A stretch of DNA of 64,000 nt from Pseudomonas rhizophila. GTDB lineage: Bacteria > Pseudomonadota > Gammaproteobacteria > Pseudomonadales > Pseudomonadaceae. The stretch lies in the NCBI RefSeq assembly GCF_003033885.1, contig NZ_CP024081.1, positions 4,590,388-4,654,387 of the forward strand, in the 5' to 3' direction. Below, one piece after another: positions 52,581 through 62,102 of the stretch (position 1 is its first letter; each line of letters begins with the position of its first letter). Made by a program: the position numbers and the translations under genes. The notes under the pieces were generated by a model. It did not search any database, was not told the DNA's origin, and worked only from the letters and a program-made list of their open reading frames with translations.

Positions 52581-53954
52581 CTAGCGGGCTGCCTGGCTGG
52601 TCAGGGAGAATCCGAAGGTATTGAAGCCATCCTTGCTATGGGCGAACACACGGCCACCGTGCATGGACGCTACTGCCCGCACAATGGAAAGCCCCAGGCC
52701 ATGGTGTGCGTCGCTTCGCGCCCGGGCGACATCGGCGCGATAGAAACGCTCGAACAAGCGCTGCAGGTGCACCTCGTCAATGGGCTCACCCGCATTGGAA
52801 ACACTTACCTTGGCCTGCGCGCCAAGACGTTCCAGGCTTACAGTAATGGTACTCTGCGGCACCGCGTATCGCGCCGCGTTTTGCAGCAGATTGGCCAAAG
52901 AGCGGTGAAAAAGGCGTCGGTCGATGCATACGCGCATGTCGCCTTTGATCACCACGTCCAACTGTTTGTCGTGCAAGACAGGCTCCAGGTATTCCACCGT
53001 CTTGGACGCCTCCTCGTAGAGCGAGACATCACTGAGCTCGGTCGCACGCTGCCCGCTTTCGGCGCCCGCCAGGAACAGCATGTCATTGACGATGGTGCCC
53101 ATGCGCTCAAGCTCTTCCAGATTCGATTGCAGCAGATCCTGAAGCTCAGCCACATCACGCCCGTGGGCCAACGCGACCTGGGTCTGCCCGATCAGGTTGG
53201 TCAGCGGCGTTCGCAGCTCATGGGCGACATTGGCATTGAACCCTTCGAGCTGGCACCAGGCGGCCTCCTGGCGAGCCAGGGCCCCGTTGAACGACACCGC
53301 CAGTTCCTGTAACTCGTCGGGCAGTGCCTCGGTGTCCAGTCGCTGCTTTGAATCACCTGGCGGCAGGCTGTTGGCCTGACGGCTCAGGCGCCTGACCGGC
53401 CCCAGGCCGAAACGCGCGATCCAGTAACCCAGCAGCGCGACCAGTACGATGCCCAGCGCCGAAGTCAGGATCAACGTCTTGGTGAAATGGTCCAGGGTCT
53501 TCATGAACGGCGTTGAATCGAGCCCCACGATAAAGCGCAACTCCGGGCGGTTACCCATGGCAGAGATGGTCTTGACTTGCAGCACCATGGGACGATCCCG
53601 TTCAGGTATCGCCATGCTGAAAAATCCATCCGGGCGCTTCGACCAATCCTGGCCGTCCGGCATCGCTCCGCCATAGCTGTAGGCCGGGTCGTCAACCAGG
53701 ACCCAATAACGCACCCGCTGATCCGTGGGCGTCAGGCCATCGAGCTTTTCACGCAAACCGACCCAGAATGCCGGTGAATCGTATTTTGTGAGCACGGGAT
53801 CAAGTACGGAATGGCGCAGGATCAACTCGTTTTGCATCTGATCTTCGAGCGATGTCTTCAATGAGCAGCGCAGCAGCGTCGCGCTGATAGAGATGATCAG
53901 CAAGACCGCCAGCGCAAACATCAATGCCAGCCGCTTGGCTATCGACCCCTTCAT
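52581..53954 (-). CDS. Sensor histidine kinase, heavy-metal-sensor type (CopS/CzcS-like)
   Basis: A 457-residue inner-membrane kinase: helix 1 at about residues 8-30, a periplasmic domain of about 130 residues, helix 2 at about 160-183, HAMP, dimerisation/phosphoacceptor box NVAHELRTPLTNLIGQ (His near 240), N box NLLQNAARYA and G box HHGLGLSIV. Its ATG overlaps the regulator stop by one base (TGATG). The layout matches heavy-metal sensor kinases of the CusS/CopS group, but the metal cannot be read from sequence. Confidence 0.86.
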   Translation of the reverse strand: MKGSIAKRLALMFALAVLLIISISATLLRCSLKTSLEDQMQNELILRHSVLDPVLTKYDSPAFWVGLREKLDGLTPTDQRVRYWVLVDDPAYSYGGAMPDGQDWSKRPDGFFSMAIPERDRPMVLQVKTISAMGNRPELRFIVGLDSTPFMKTLDHFTKTLILTSALGIVLVALLGYWIARFGLGPVRRLSRQANSLPPGDSKQRLDTEALPDELQELAVSFNGALARQEAAWCQLEGFNANVAHELRTPLTNLIGQTQVALAHGRDVAELQDLLQSNLEELERMGTIVNDMLFLAGAESGQRATELSDVSLYEEASKTVEYLEPVLHDKQLDVVIKGDMRVCIDRRLFHRSLANLLQNAARYAVPQSTITVSLERLGAQAKVSVSNAGEPIDEVHLQRLFERFYRADVARARSDAHHGLGLSIVRAVASMHGGRVFAHSKDGFNTFGFSLTSQAAR

Positions 53955-54658
53955 CACCGGGTACTGCCTTGACTGGCATCGGCTTCACGACTTTCCAGTA
54001 CATAGCCCATGCCCCGGACCGTATGCAGCAGTTTGCGCGAATAAGGCACATCGACCTTGGCCCGGACGCGCTTGATCGCAACCTCGACCACGTTGGCGTC
54101 ACTGTCGAAATTCATGTCCCAGACCTGCTCGGCAATCATCAGTTTGGAAAGAATCTCTCCCTGGTGCCGCGCCAGAAGGCTCAACAGACAAAACTCCTTG
54201 GCCGTCAGATCCAGCCGCAGCCCGGCTCTGGTCACCTTGCGCGCTTGCAGGTCGACCTCCAGGTCGTCGATGCGCAGATGGGTCAGGTCAGCCGTGTCGG
54301 CGGTGCGACGACGGATCAATGCCTGAACGCGGGCGACCAGTTCGGCAAAGGAAAAAGGTTTGCCTAGGTAGTCATCAGCACCCTCGCGCAACCCGCGAAC
54401 GCGATCATCCACCGTCCCTCTGGCCGACAACATGATGACCGGGGTTTTCTTCTGCTGGCGCAAACCCTCCAGCACGCTGTAACCGTCCTTGCCCGGCAAC
54501 ATGACATCCAGGATCACGACGTCATAGTCCATTTCCAGCGCATAGTGCAGCCCATCGATGCCGTTACTCGCCACATCGACAATGTAGCCGAGCTCACTCA
54601 GGCCACGATGCACATAGGAGGACGTCTTTTCTTCGTCCTCGACGATGAGCAAGCGCAT
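53954..54658 (-). CDS. OmpR family response regulator (CopR/CzcR-like)
   Basis: A 234-residue regulator. Receiver domain: acidic residues in VEDEEKT, phosphoacceptor Asp in VILDVMLPGKDGYS near residue 51 and the Lys in GKPFSF near 101. The C-terminal winged helix (about 125-222) includes LTAKEFCLLSLLARHQGE and VEVAIKRVRAKVD. The ATG at 54658 is chosen. It is transcribed away from mipA across a 331-base region holding a perfect palindrome, and is coupled to its kinase. Confidence 0.88.
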   Translation of the reverse strand: MRLLIVEDEEKTSSYVHRGLSELGYIVDVASNGIDGLHYALEMDYDVVILDVMLPGKDGYSVLEGLRQQKKTPVIMLSARGTVDDRVRGLREGADDYLGKPFSFAELVARVQALIRRRTADTADLTHLRIDDLEVDLQARKVTRAGLRLDLTAKEFCLLSLLARHQGEILSKLMIAEQVWDMNFDSDANVVEVAIKRVRAKVDVPYSRKLLHTVRGMGYVLESREADASQGSTR

Positions 54659-54799
54659 CAGGTAACTCCTCTCGGGAAGCGGGACAACCGGGCAATCAGG
54701 GATCCAGGTTTGGGTAATTTTTGCACACGACCTGCAAAGTAGCCTGTAGCTACCCTCCACCAGTCTAGACAATCAAGGTGTCCGCAAACTGACCGCTTG

Positions 54800-54837
54800 C
54801 TGACATTCTTGTCAGAATCGGCTGACAAGCATATTCA
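54800..54837 (+). promoter_or_regulatory. mipA promoter with overlapping palindrome
   Basis: CTGACA-TTCT-TGTCAG (54800-54815) is a perfect 6-4-6 palindrome resembling cop/czc-type boxes, with a third half site TGACA at 54823-54827. The palindrome overlaps a -35 TTGTCA (54809-54814), followed by a 17-base spacer and -10 TATTCA (54832-54837). A separate perfect palindrome GGGCACCGGTGCCC (54848-54861) lies near the expected transcription start. The rest of the 331-base gap between the first regulator gene and mipA shows no gene. Confidence 0.55.
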
Positions 54838-54989
54838 AAGGGCTGCAGGGCACCGGTGCCCACTATCGGATAGGGAATCCTTGGCGACTCTTACCAGGAA
54901 GGGATCGATGTCGGTTGATGGGTAAGTGTCCAGTAAGAAGAACTTTTCGACGATAGGGTCGCTTTCATTCTATCGATCTGGAGAACCCC

Positions 54990-55805
54990 ATGCATTGCAC
55001 GCCCCTGTCTACCGTTTCAAGTGCGATCCGGTTGACTGCCACCACCCAAGCCTTGGTGCTCGGTCTGTGCTCATCCATGGTCGCGCTCGCCGCTGAGTCG
55101 GCAAACGCCGAGTCGACGTCATCCTGGGGCGTTGGCATCGGGGCGGTCAGCAGCCAGCAGCCGTACAAGGGCGTCGACCGTGAAACTCAGGCCATACCAT
55201 TGATCTACTTTGAAAATGACTACGTACGAGTATTCGGCCCTACCGCCGAGATCAAGCTGCCGGGTTTCACTCTCAACGACTCCCAGCAACTGGATCTGAG
55301 CATCGTCGGTGAATACGACTTCAGTGGTTATGACGACGACGATGCCCGCTTCCTGGATGGCATGAGTGATCGTAAAGGTGGCTTCTGGGCCGGCGCCAAG
55401 GTGCAGTGGCGCAACCCTCTGGCCGATGTCAGCGCCCAGTGGCTGACGGACGTATCGGGCAACAGCAAGGGCCAGCGCTTCACCCTGGGTTTTGAGAGAT
55501 CCTGGCAATGGGGTGAACACCTCACCCTCACGCCACGAGTGGCGGCGATATGGCAGGACCAAAAGTACGTTGATTATTATTTTGGTGTTCGCGAAAGTGA
55601 AGCTCGCATTGATCGAGCGGCCTATGATGGAAAATCCGGCCTCAATACCGAACTTGGCGTTCGTGGAAATTATATGTTCGATGACCATCATTCCGTGTTC
55701 CTTGACGTCAAGGCCACCCGCCTCGCCGATGAGATCAAGGACAGCCCGCTGGTAGACCGCTCTACTGAAAACAGCGTGCTCTTCGGCTACCTGTACCGCT
55801 TCTGA
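54990..55805 (+). CDS. MipA/OmpV family outer-membrane protein
   Basis: A 271-residue protein with a signal peptide (cleavage near residue 37-40, ALAAESANA). Typical MipA/OmpV features are WGVGIGAVSSQQPYKGVD, IPLIYFENDYVRVFGP and the C-terminal beta strand ending in YLYRF. GGAG lies 6 bases before the ATG. In pseudomonads such proteins are often controlled by an adjacent two-component system responding to cations or antimicrobials. Here the regulator follows with a one-base overlap, so they form an operon mipA-RR-HK. Confidence 0.86.
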   Translation: MHCTPLSTVSSAIRLTATTQALVLGLCSSMVALAAESANAESTSSWGVGIGAVSSQQPYKGVDRETQAIPLIYFENDYVRVFGPTAEIKLPGFTLNDSQQLDLSIVGEYDFSGYDDDDARFLDGMSDRKGGFWAGAKVQWRNPLADVSAQWLTDVSGNSKGQRFTLGFERSWQWGEHLTLTPRVAAIWQDQKYVDYYFGVRESEARIDRAAYDGKSGLNTELGVRGNYMFDDHHSVFLDVKATRLADEIKDSPLVDRSTENSVLFGYLYRF

Positions 55806-56491
55806 TGAGTCGTATTCTGCTGGTCGAAGACCACGAGCGATTGGCGCATTTGGTGTGCAAAGGCCTGGCGAGCGCCGGCATCGCCGTCGATGTGGTCAAC
55901 CGCATCGATGGCGCGTGGGCGGCTATCGGGCGGGTCCCTTACCAGGCGCTGATTCTTGATCGCGGCTTGCCGGACGGCGACGGGCTCGTCTTGTTGCAGC
56001 GCTTGCGCAACGCCGGGCTTGGCTTGCCCTGCCTTGTTCTCACGGCGCGCGACGCGCTGCACGACCGTGTCGCAGGCCTGGATGCTGGAGCAGATGACTA
56101 TCTGCCCAAGCCATTCGCCATGGATGAGATGGTCGCGCGTGTGCGGGCGTTGCTAAGGCGTCCCGTGGACTGTCGTCCACTCGCGCCGAGTCATGGTGAC
56201 CTGAGCCTGCAACCCGATACCGGCGTCATGTGTTGTGCCGGCCAAAGCATTCCTCTCGCGCCGGCGGAAATGCAGATCATGCTGTTGCTGTTGCGAAAGC
56301 CAGGAGAAATCGTGCGTCGCGCCGCGATAGAAGCGGCAGGCTGGGGCTTGAGCGAAGCCGTGACGCCTAACGCACTGGATGTGGCCCTTCACCGGATCCG
56401 CCGCAAGCTGCTTGCCATCGGCTCCCGCCAACGAATCATCAACCTCAGAGGTCTCGGTTATGCCCTTCGTCAAGAGAACGTGGCGCAATAG
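55805..56491 (+). CDS. OmpR family response regulator (QseB/PmrA-like)
   Basis: A 228-residue regulator. Receiver domain: VEDHERL, phosphoacceptor Asp in LILDRGLPDGDGL near residue 51 and the Lys in PKPFAMDE. Winged helix at about residues 125-225 with LDVALHRIRRKL and INLRGLGYALR. The ATG overlaps the mipA stop (TGATG). The kinase gene begins inside its 3' end. Likely targets are its own operon and perhaps the DUF2790 gene, which share TGACA/TGTCA sequences (inference). Confidence 0.88.
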   Translation: MSRILLVEDHERLAHLVCKGLASAGIAVDVVNRIDGAWAAIGRVPYQALILDRGLPDGDGLVLLQRLRNAGLGLPCLVLTARDALHDRVAGLDAGADDYLPKPFAMDEMVARVRALLRRPVDCRPLAPSHGDLSLQPDTGVMCCAGQSIPLAPAEMQIMLLLLRKPGEIVRRAAIEAAGWGLSEAVTPNALDVALHRIRRKLLAIGSRQRIINLRGLGYALRQENVAQ

Positions 56492-57827
56492 CATCAGCTT
56501 CAAGGTGCTGCTCGCCTACGTGGTCGGCGTGGGGTTGAGTATTCTGCTGATTGCATTAGGGGTGCTCGCGCTCGTCACCTCAAAGAGCGATATTTTATTG
56601 ACCACCGACGTCGCCGAGCGCACCCATGAACTGGCCGGCAAGCTCCAGTTCGATGCCACTGGCCGGCCCAACGGCTTCGACAGCAGCGAGGGTGACCGAG
56701 TCTGGACCTTCGATAGCCTGGGGCGGGAAATCGGCCACCGCGTGCTGGATTCAACGGGCAATGTGGTCCTGACCTCCACCGACGCGACGTTCTGGTCTTC
56801 AGTCGCATCGAATCCTCCATCGCAACAACCGAGATTCAAGTTCGAACGTGAAGGCATCGTCATGTACGCCGCCACCGCGGCTGTCGAGCACCAAGGCAAG
56901 ACCTGGTATCTGCAATTTGCCGCCAGCGAAAGGCTAATGGATTTGCTCCATGGGGGATTTGCCTTGCCATTCATGGGGGCCGGGATCGCGCTGTTCAGCC
57001 TGGTGCTGCTGTTCGTCTTCGGCGCCTGCGCTTATTTCACGTTAGGCTACACCCTCAAACCCTTGCGTGAAGTGTCGGAGTCAGCGGCGGCCATCTCCCC
57101 TCGCTCCCTGCACTCGCGGTTGCAGGTAAAAACCGTGCCGTCCGAGGTCGAGCCGCTGGTCACCAGCTTCAACCAGGCGCTTGCGCGCCTGGAGCGAGGT
57201 TATCGTGTCCAGCAGGAGTTTCTTGCAACCGCCGCGCACGAGTTGAAAACACCGCTGGCGCTGATTCGCGCGCAAATCGAACTGATGCAAGACAGTCACG
57301 CGCACAATGCCCTGCTCGATGATGTGGCGCACATGACACGGCAAGTCCAGCAACTGCTGCTCCTGACCGAAGCCAGTGAGGTTCAGAATTACAGTTTTGC
57401 CACAGTGGAAATAGCCGATGTCGCCAGGGAAGCCTGCGGCTATCTGCAGCGTATGGCCGAGGCCGTCGACGTACGTCTTGTTCTGGTTGACGAAACGCCT
57501 GAAGGCGGCCAATGGCAGGCCGATCGAAGCGCGCTCTTCACGTTGCTCAAGAATCTGCTGGAAAATGCCATTCAACACGCCCCCCGCGGTACTGAGGTCA
57601 GGATGCACGTCAGCGCGGGCGCACTCAGGGTGCGCGATTGGGGCCCCGGCGTTGATCGCGAGCAATTGCCGCACCTGTTCACGCGCTTCTGGCGTGGGCC
57701 ACATCGCCGTGATCATGGCGCGGGGCTTGGCCTGACGATCTGCCAGGAAATTGCCCGGGCCCATGGCTGGATGCTGTCTGCAAAGCGCGCGGAGCCGGGC
57801 CTGCTGTTTGAGTTGTCTTGGCCGTAG
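56460..57827 (+). CDS. Sensor histidine kinase partner of the mipA-linked regulator
   Basis: A 455-residue kinase: membrane helix 1 at about residues 13-38, a periplasmic region of about 120 residues, helix 2 at about 170-195, HAMP, His box TAAHELKTPLALIRAQ near residue 258, N box NLLENAIQHA and G box DHGAGLGLTICQEI. The gene overlaps the regulator by 32 bases, so synthesis is tightly coupled. Signal unknown. Downstream it converges on an acyl-CoA dehydrogenase gene, with a weak hairpin (57846-57861) between them. Confidence 0.87.
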   Translation: MPFVKRTWRNSISFKVLLAYVVGVGLSILLIALGVLALVTSKSDILLTTDVAERTHELAGKLQFDATGRPNGFDSSEGDRVWTFDSLGREIGHRVLDSTGNVVLTSTDATFWSSVASNPPSQQPRFKFEREGIVMYAATAAVEHQGKTWYLQFAASERLMDLLHGGFALPFMGAGIALFSLVLLFVFGACAYFTLGYTLKPLREVSESAAAISPRSLHSRLQVKTVPSEVEPLVTSFNQALARLERGYRVQQEFLATAAHELKTPLALIRAQIELMQDSHAHNALLDDVAHMTRQVQQLLLLTEASEVQNYSFATVEIADVAREACGYLQRMAEAVDVRLVLVDETPEGGQWQADRSALFTLLKNLLENAIQHAPRGTEVRMHVSAGALRVRDWGPGVDREQLPHLFTRFWRGPHRRDHGAGLGLTICQEIARAHGWMLSAKRAEPGLLFELSWP

Positions 57828-57891
57828 CGGTTGGTTGACCCTATCCGGGTTTGAGTACCCGCGCTCGGGCGAACACCCCCGCCCTCGCCCC

Positions 57892-59646
57892 TCAGATAAA
57901 CGCCAGGGTAGCCCGAGCATCCACGATAGCAGCCAGATGCTGTGCCAGCCTGGACGGCAGGTAGTCAAAAAAGAACCCCGCGCTTTGCAACTTGCCGGCG
58001 CGTAGCGGATCCGTTTCAGGCAATGCCCTGGAGACCCGTGCTGCCCGCGCCCAGGACAAGGCCAGCAGCGTTACGCCACACAACTGGAGGAAATCCCCTG
58101 CGATTCGATAGGGGTATTCGCGGTCTTCTCGTGTCCGTTCGACCACGTCCTCGACCACAGCCGCCAGCGAGTTGCAGAGATTTTCCAGGGCCGCGGCGAA
58201 CCCTTGGCACTCAACCCAGTCGCCACCCAGCCGCGCCTCTTCGCGCAGCTGCGCCAGCAGCAAGCCAAACGCCTGGCCATGGTCTCCCAGCACCTTGCGC
58301 AGCAGCAGGTCATTGGCCTGAATTTCGTTGCTGCCCTCATAGATCATGGCAATGCGGCTGTCACGCAAGGTCTGCTCAATGGCGAACTCGGTGACATAGC
58401 CGTAACCGCCGAACACTTGCAAGGAGCTGCTGGCTTGGCGGAAACCCTGTTCGGTAAAGAACGCCTTGATGATCGGCGTCAACAGCTGCGCCAGTTGACT
58501 GGCATGCTGCCGGGTCTGTGGATCCACGGCATGTTCGGCCTGATCCAGCAAATGGGCGGCCCAATAGCCGATGGCTCGCATGCCTTCGCTGGCAGCGCGC
58601 AACTCCAGCAACACCCGGCGCATGGCCGGATGATAGTGAAGCGGGTCGGCAGCCTGCGCTTGCACCCCTTCGGGTCTCAGCGGTGCGCGCATCTGCAAGC
58701 GCTCGGCGGCATATTTCCTCGCGTTCTGCCACGCCACTTCGGTATGCCCCAAGCCTTGCAGGCCGACATGCAAGCGCGCCGAATTCATCATCACGAACAT
58801 CGCCGCCAGGCCCTGATTGGCTTCGCCGATCAACCAGCCTTGAGCGCCATCGAACACCAGGGAGCAAGTGGCACTTCCCTTGATACCCATCTTGTGTTCA
58901 AGACCGTCGCAGCGCACACCGTTGGCCTGGCCATCGTCCAGTCGCTTGGGCACCAGAAACAGCGAGATGCCGCGACTGCCCGACGGCGCATCGGGCAAGC
59001 GTGCCAAGACCAAGTGCAGGATATTTTCCGTAAGGTCGTGCTCGCCGCCGGAGATAAACAGCTTGTTACCATGCAGGCGATAGCTGCCATCTACGCCAGG
59101 CTCGGCGCGACAGCGCAGCAGGCCGACATCGCTGCCTGCCTGGGGCTCGGTCAAACACATGGTAGGCAGGGTTAGGCCACTGACGATCTCGGGCAGATAG
59201 CGCTCTTGCAGCCAAGGAGCACCATGGCTCTTGAGGCACAGGTACGCACCGTAGACGATGCCGGTGTACATGGCCCAGGCATGGTTGCTGGCATAGAGCA
59301 TCTCTTGCAGCGCGGCATCGAGCAATTGCGGCAACCCCTGTCCACCCAACGCCTCGCCACAAGCCAGCGCTGGCCAGCCACCGTCAACGTAGGCCTGATA
59401 GGCACTGGCAAAGCCGTCCGGGGTACTGACATGGCCTGCCCTCCAACGGCAACCCTGACGATCGCCACTGCTGTTCAACGGGGCCAGCACGTTCTGAGTG
59501 AAGCGCCCCGCCTCCTCCAGCACCTGCATCGCCAACGGCAGATCAAGCGCATCGAACGCCTGACAGCGACGCCATGTGGCGGGCGCCTGCAACCAATGCT
59601 CAAACACAAATTGCATATCGCGCAGAGGCGCCTGGTAGCTCCACAT
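57892..59646 (-). CDS. Acyl-CoA dehydrogenase
   Basis: A 584-residue flavoprotein of the longer FadE-like group found beside thiolases in Pseudomonas. Visible are CLTEPQAGSDVGLLR (flavin contact), IYEGSNEIQANDLLLR carrying the catalytic Glu, and VFGGYGYVTEFAIEQ, with a C-terminal extension (about residues 460-584). GAGG lies 6 bases before the ATG. It oxidises an acyl-CoA to the 2-enoyl-CoA with FAD. The thiolase gene is 57 bases upstream on the same strand, but hydratase and hydroxyacyl dehydrogenase genes are missing here. Confidence 0.87.
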   Translation of the reverse strand: MWSYQAPLRDMQFVFEHWLQAPATWRRCQAFDALDLPLAMQVLEEAGRFTQNVLAPLNSSGDRQGCRWRAGHVSTPDGFASAYQAYVDGGWPALACGEALGGQGLPQLLDAALQEMLYASNHAWAMYTGIVYGAYLCLKSHGAPWLQERYLPEIVSGLTLPTMCLTEPQAGSDVGLLRCRAEPGVDGSYRLHGNKLFISGGEHDLTENILHLVLARLPDAPSGSRGISLFLVPKRLDDGQANGVRCDGLEHKMGIKGSATCSLVFDGAQGWLIGEANQGLAAMFVMMNSARLHVGLQGLGHTEVAWQNARKYAAERLQMRAPLRPEGVQAQAADPLHYHPAMRRVLLELRAASEGMRAIGYWAAHLLDQAEHAVDPQTRQHASQLAQLLTPIIKAFFTEQGFRQASSSLQVFGGYGYVTEFAIEQTLRDSRIAMIYEGSNEIQANDLLLRKVLGDHGQAFGLLLAQLREEARLGGDWVECQGFAAALENLCNSLAAVVEDVVERTREDREYPYRIAGDFLQLCGVTLLALSWARAARVSRALPETDPLRAGKLQSAGFFFDYLPSRLAQHLAAIVDARATLAFI

Positions 59647-59703
59647 AAGTCACCTCGTCAGGATATAAAACAGACCGCCCCACCACTGCGGGCGGGCATA
59701 AAC

Positions 59704-60945
59704 TCAGGTGTGGCAGGTCGGATTCTCGATCAACAACGCCATGCCCTGGCCACCACCGACACATGCTGCGGCTATCCCGTAGCGCAGATTGTGCTGGCGC
59801 AACTGCCTGGCCAGGGTCATGACCAACCGCAGGCCGGTAGCAGCCAGTGGATGCCCGACGGCCAAAGAGCCCCCCTGGACGTTGAGCCGGGTATGATCCA
59901 GTTCCAACTCCTGCGCGACCGCCAGTACCTGGGCCGCCTGGGCTTCGTTGATCTCGAAACGGGCAATGTCATCAAGGCTCAATCCGCTGCGTTGCAACAA
60001 CAGACGGATCGCTGGTGCCGGGCCGATGCCCATGAACTCCGGGGCCACACCGACCACCGCGCTGGCCAGCAAGCGAGCCAGGGGCACACGCGTGCAGGCC
60101 GAGCCTCGTCCTACCAGGGCCGCCGCCGCACCATCGACGACTGCGCAGCTATTACCGGCGGTTTGTACACCCCCCACATGTAACGCCCGCAGGCGCGATA
60201 GAGCCGAGAAGTCAGTAGGTCGTGGATGGCTGTCCTGGGTGACGATACCGGTGCCGCGCGGCAGGCTGATGCCCCTTGGCTGATAGCCTTCCAGTTCGAA
60301 CACCTGGTTATCGATGGGGACGATTTCCTCACACCAGGCACCTGCGCGCTGGGCCTGCAAGGCTCGCTGATGACTGTCGCACGCATAACGGTCCACCGCC
60401 TCGCGACACAGATCATAGCGTCGCGCCAGGTTGTCGGCGGTGGCGATCATATCCACCCCGGGGGCCGGGTCGTACAGGGCTTCCCAGAGAAAATCCTTGA
60501 ATTGCACCTCGCTACCGAGACGAAACCCGTTCCGGTGGGTGTAGGCGGCGATCGGATTGCGTGACATCGATTCACTGGCCACGCACAAGGCTAACTGAAC
60601 GTCATCGCGCAACTGTCCAGCAGACTGGTGCAGCAGCTCAAAGCCGGTGGCGCAGATGCGCTGTACCCCCAGCGCAGGAACCGTTTGCGCCACGCCGCTG
60701 TACAACCCGATGTGCCGCGGCAACAAATAGGCGTCAAAGCTGGCTTGGGCCATGGAGCCGGCCAGCACGCTGTCTACGGCCAGAGGATCGATGCCGGCCC
60801 GAGCCAGCACCTCACGAGCAACCTTGATCCCAAGATCGATAGGCGAAACCTGGGCCAGGGCACCACCAAGATCAACCCAGGGGGTGCGCACCGCATCGAA
60901 AATCGCTACATCGACAAAGGCTGAATATTGCCCTGCACTGCTCAC
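59704..60945 (-). CDS. Thiolase (acetyl-CoA C-acyltransferase)
   Basis: A 413-residue thiolase. Active-site residues: Cys in VQRICATGFELLHQSAG near residue 97, His in SLAVGHPLAATGLR and the second Cys in AAACVGGGQGMALLIEN. The start appears to be GTG at 60945. It would cleave a 3-oxoacyl-CoA with CoA. It is co-oriented with the acyl-CoA dehydrogenase and lies 102 bases downstream of a LysR gene, which points the same way. Confidence 0.86.
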   Translation of the reverse strand: MSSAGQYSAFVDVAIFDAVRTPWVDLGGALAQVSPIDLGIKVAREVLARAGIDPLAVDSVLAGSMAQASFDAYLLPRHIGLYSGVAQTVPALGVQRICATGFELLHQSAGQLRDDVQLALCVASESMSRNPIAAYTHRNGFRLGSEVQFKDFLWEALYDPAPGVDMIATADNLARRYDLCREAVDRYACDSHQRALQAQRAGAWCEEIVPIDNQVFELEGYQPRGISLPRGTGIVTQDSHPRPTDFSALSRLRALHVGGVQTAGNSCAVVDGAAAALVGRGSACTRVPLARLLASAVVGVAPEFMGIGPAPAIRLLLQRSGLSLDDIARFEINEAQAAQVLAVAQELELDHTRLNVQGGSLAVGHPLAATGLRLVMTLARQLRQHNLRYGIAAACVGGGQGMALLIENPTCHT

Positions 60946-61047
60946 GCCCTGAGTTCCATGGCTTCTGCTCTCTTGTTGCGCACTTGAAGGTGAGCAAAAA
61001 ACTAACCGGCCATATTTGTTATGTCAATTAACTATTTCCGATACCTA

Positions 61048-61980
61048 TTAAATCTGTATCTGGTCTGCGGGAGAAAAGTCATCGAGCAATTCAATGAAGG
61101 ATTGTCGCAACCAGCGGTTCGCCGGGTCATGATGGAACCGCGTATGCCAGTAAAGGTGAATGTCGTATCCGCAAATATCCCAAGGCAGCGGCACCAGGCG
61201 CACATCGGTGATGTCGGCAAACCTGCGTCCGACTGCCAAGGGTACAGTGGCGATCATGTCGGACTCGGCCACCAGAAATGGCACACCCATAAACCGTGGC
61301 AGGCTGAAACGCACTCGACGGGTGATGCCGTGGCTCGCCAGCTCACGATCCAGTCCACTCATTCCACGCCCGTCAGGCTGGACTGCGACATGCATTGCGC
61401 TCTGGTATTGCTCGGCGCTCATGCTGTCACCGATGGTGGGATGATCACGACGAACGATGCAGACAAACGAATGGCGATACAACGCGCGATGCCGGATCGA
61501 GGTATTGAGCAAGCGCGGAAAATAGCCGATTGCCGCGTCCACCTCGCCGGCATCCAGCCCCTCCTCCAACTGCTCCGAGGACAACGCCAGGGTACGGATT
61601 CTTAACTGGGGCGCCTTACTGTCGAGCATTCGCATCAACCTGGGCAGGAACACCATTTCGCCGATATCCGACATGCACAGCACCAGTTGTCGCTCGGAGT
61701 GTTCGGCAATGAAACCGGTGGATGGCAACACCTCGCTGCTGACCATCTCCAGAATCCGTTGCACCGGCTCAGCGATCTGCAGGGCCCTGGCCGTAGGTTG
61801 CATGCCACGTGAAGTGCGAATGAACAATGGGTCATCGAACAGCGTGCGCAACTTGGCCAACGCGAAGCTCATGGCTGGCTGGCTAAGCCCCATGAGATCA
61901 CCGGCCAGGGTCACGCTTTGCTTTTTGCGCAGCGCATCGAAGACTTTCAGCAGGTTGAGATCGACGTCCTTGATATCCAT
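61048..61980 (-). CDS. LysR family regulator divergent from the dehydratase/AcnX genes
   Basis: A 310-residue LysR protein with a winged helix at about residues 8-65 (SVTLAGDLMGLSQPAMSFALAKLR), of the NahR/NodD-like subgroup, and an effector domain to about residue 300. The first ATG of the frame is at 61980; no good ribosome site precedes it, and a TTG at 62091 would extend it by 37 residues. It is divergent from the IlvD/Edd-AcnX operon (122-base gap), its likely target, and lies upstream of the thiolase on the same strand. Confidence 0.83.
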   Translation of the reverse strand: MDIKDVDLNLLKVFDALRKKQSVTLAGDLMGLSQPAMSFALAKLRTLFDDPLFIRTSRGMQPTARALQIAEPVQRILEMVSSEVLPSTGFIAEHSERQLVLCMSDIGEMVFLPRLMRMLDSKAPQLRIRTLALSSEQLEEGLDAGEVDAAIGYFPRLLNTSIRHRALYRHSFVCIVRRDHPTIGDSMSAEQYQSAMHVAVQPDGRGMSGLDRELASHGITRRVRFSLPRFMGVPFLVAESDMIATVPLAVGRRFADITDVRLVPLPWDICGYDIHLYWHTRFHHDPANRWLRQSFIELLDDFSPADQIQI

Positions 61981-62080
61981 ATTTTGGATTTTATCTATAA
62001 GTAAAATAAGGTTTTCGGATTCTAGGTCGAAGCCTAGACTCGGTACAAGATCGTTAAGGTAATTAACCGAATCGACATCT

Positions 62081-62091
62081 AATAAAAACAA
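62081..62091 (+). promoter_or_regulatory. CA motif before the IlvD/Edd dehydratase gene
   Basis: AATAAAAACAA contains AANAANAA matches and abuts the CGGAG ribosome site, 11 bases before the ATG. Confidence 0.5.
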
Positions 62092-62102
62092 CGGAGCGAA
62101 TC

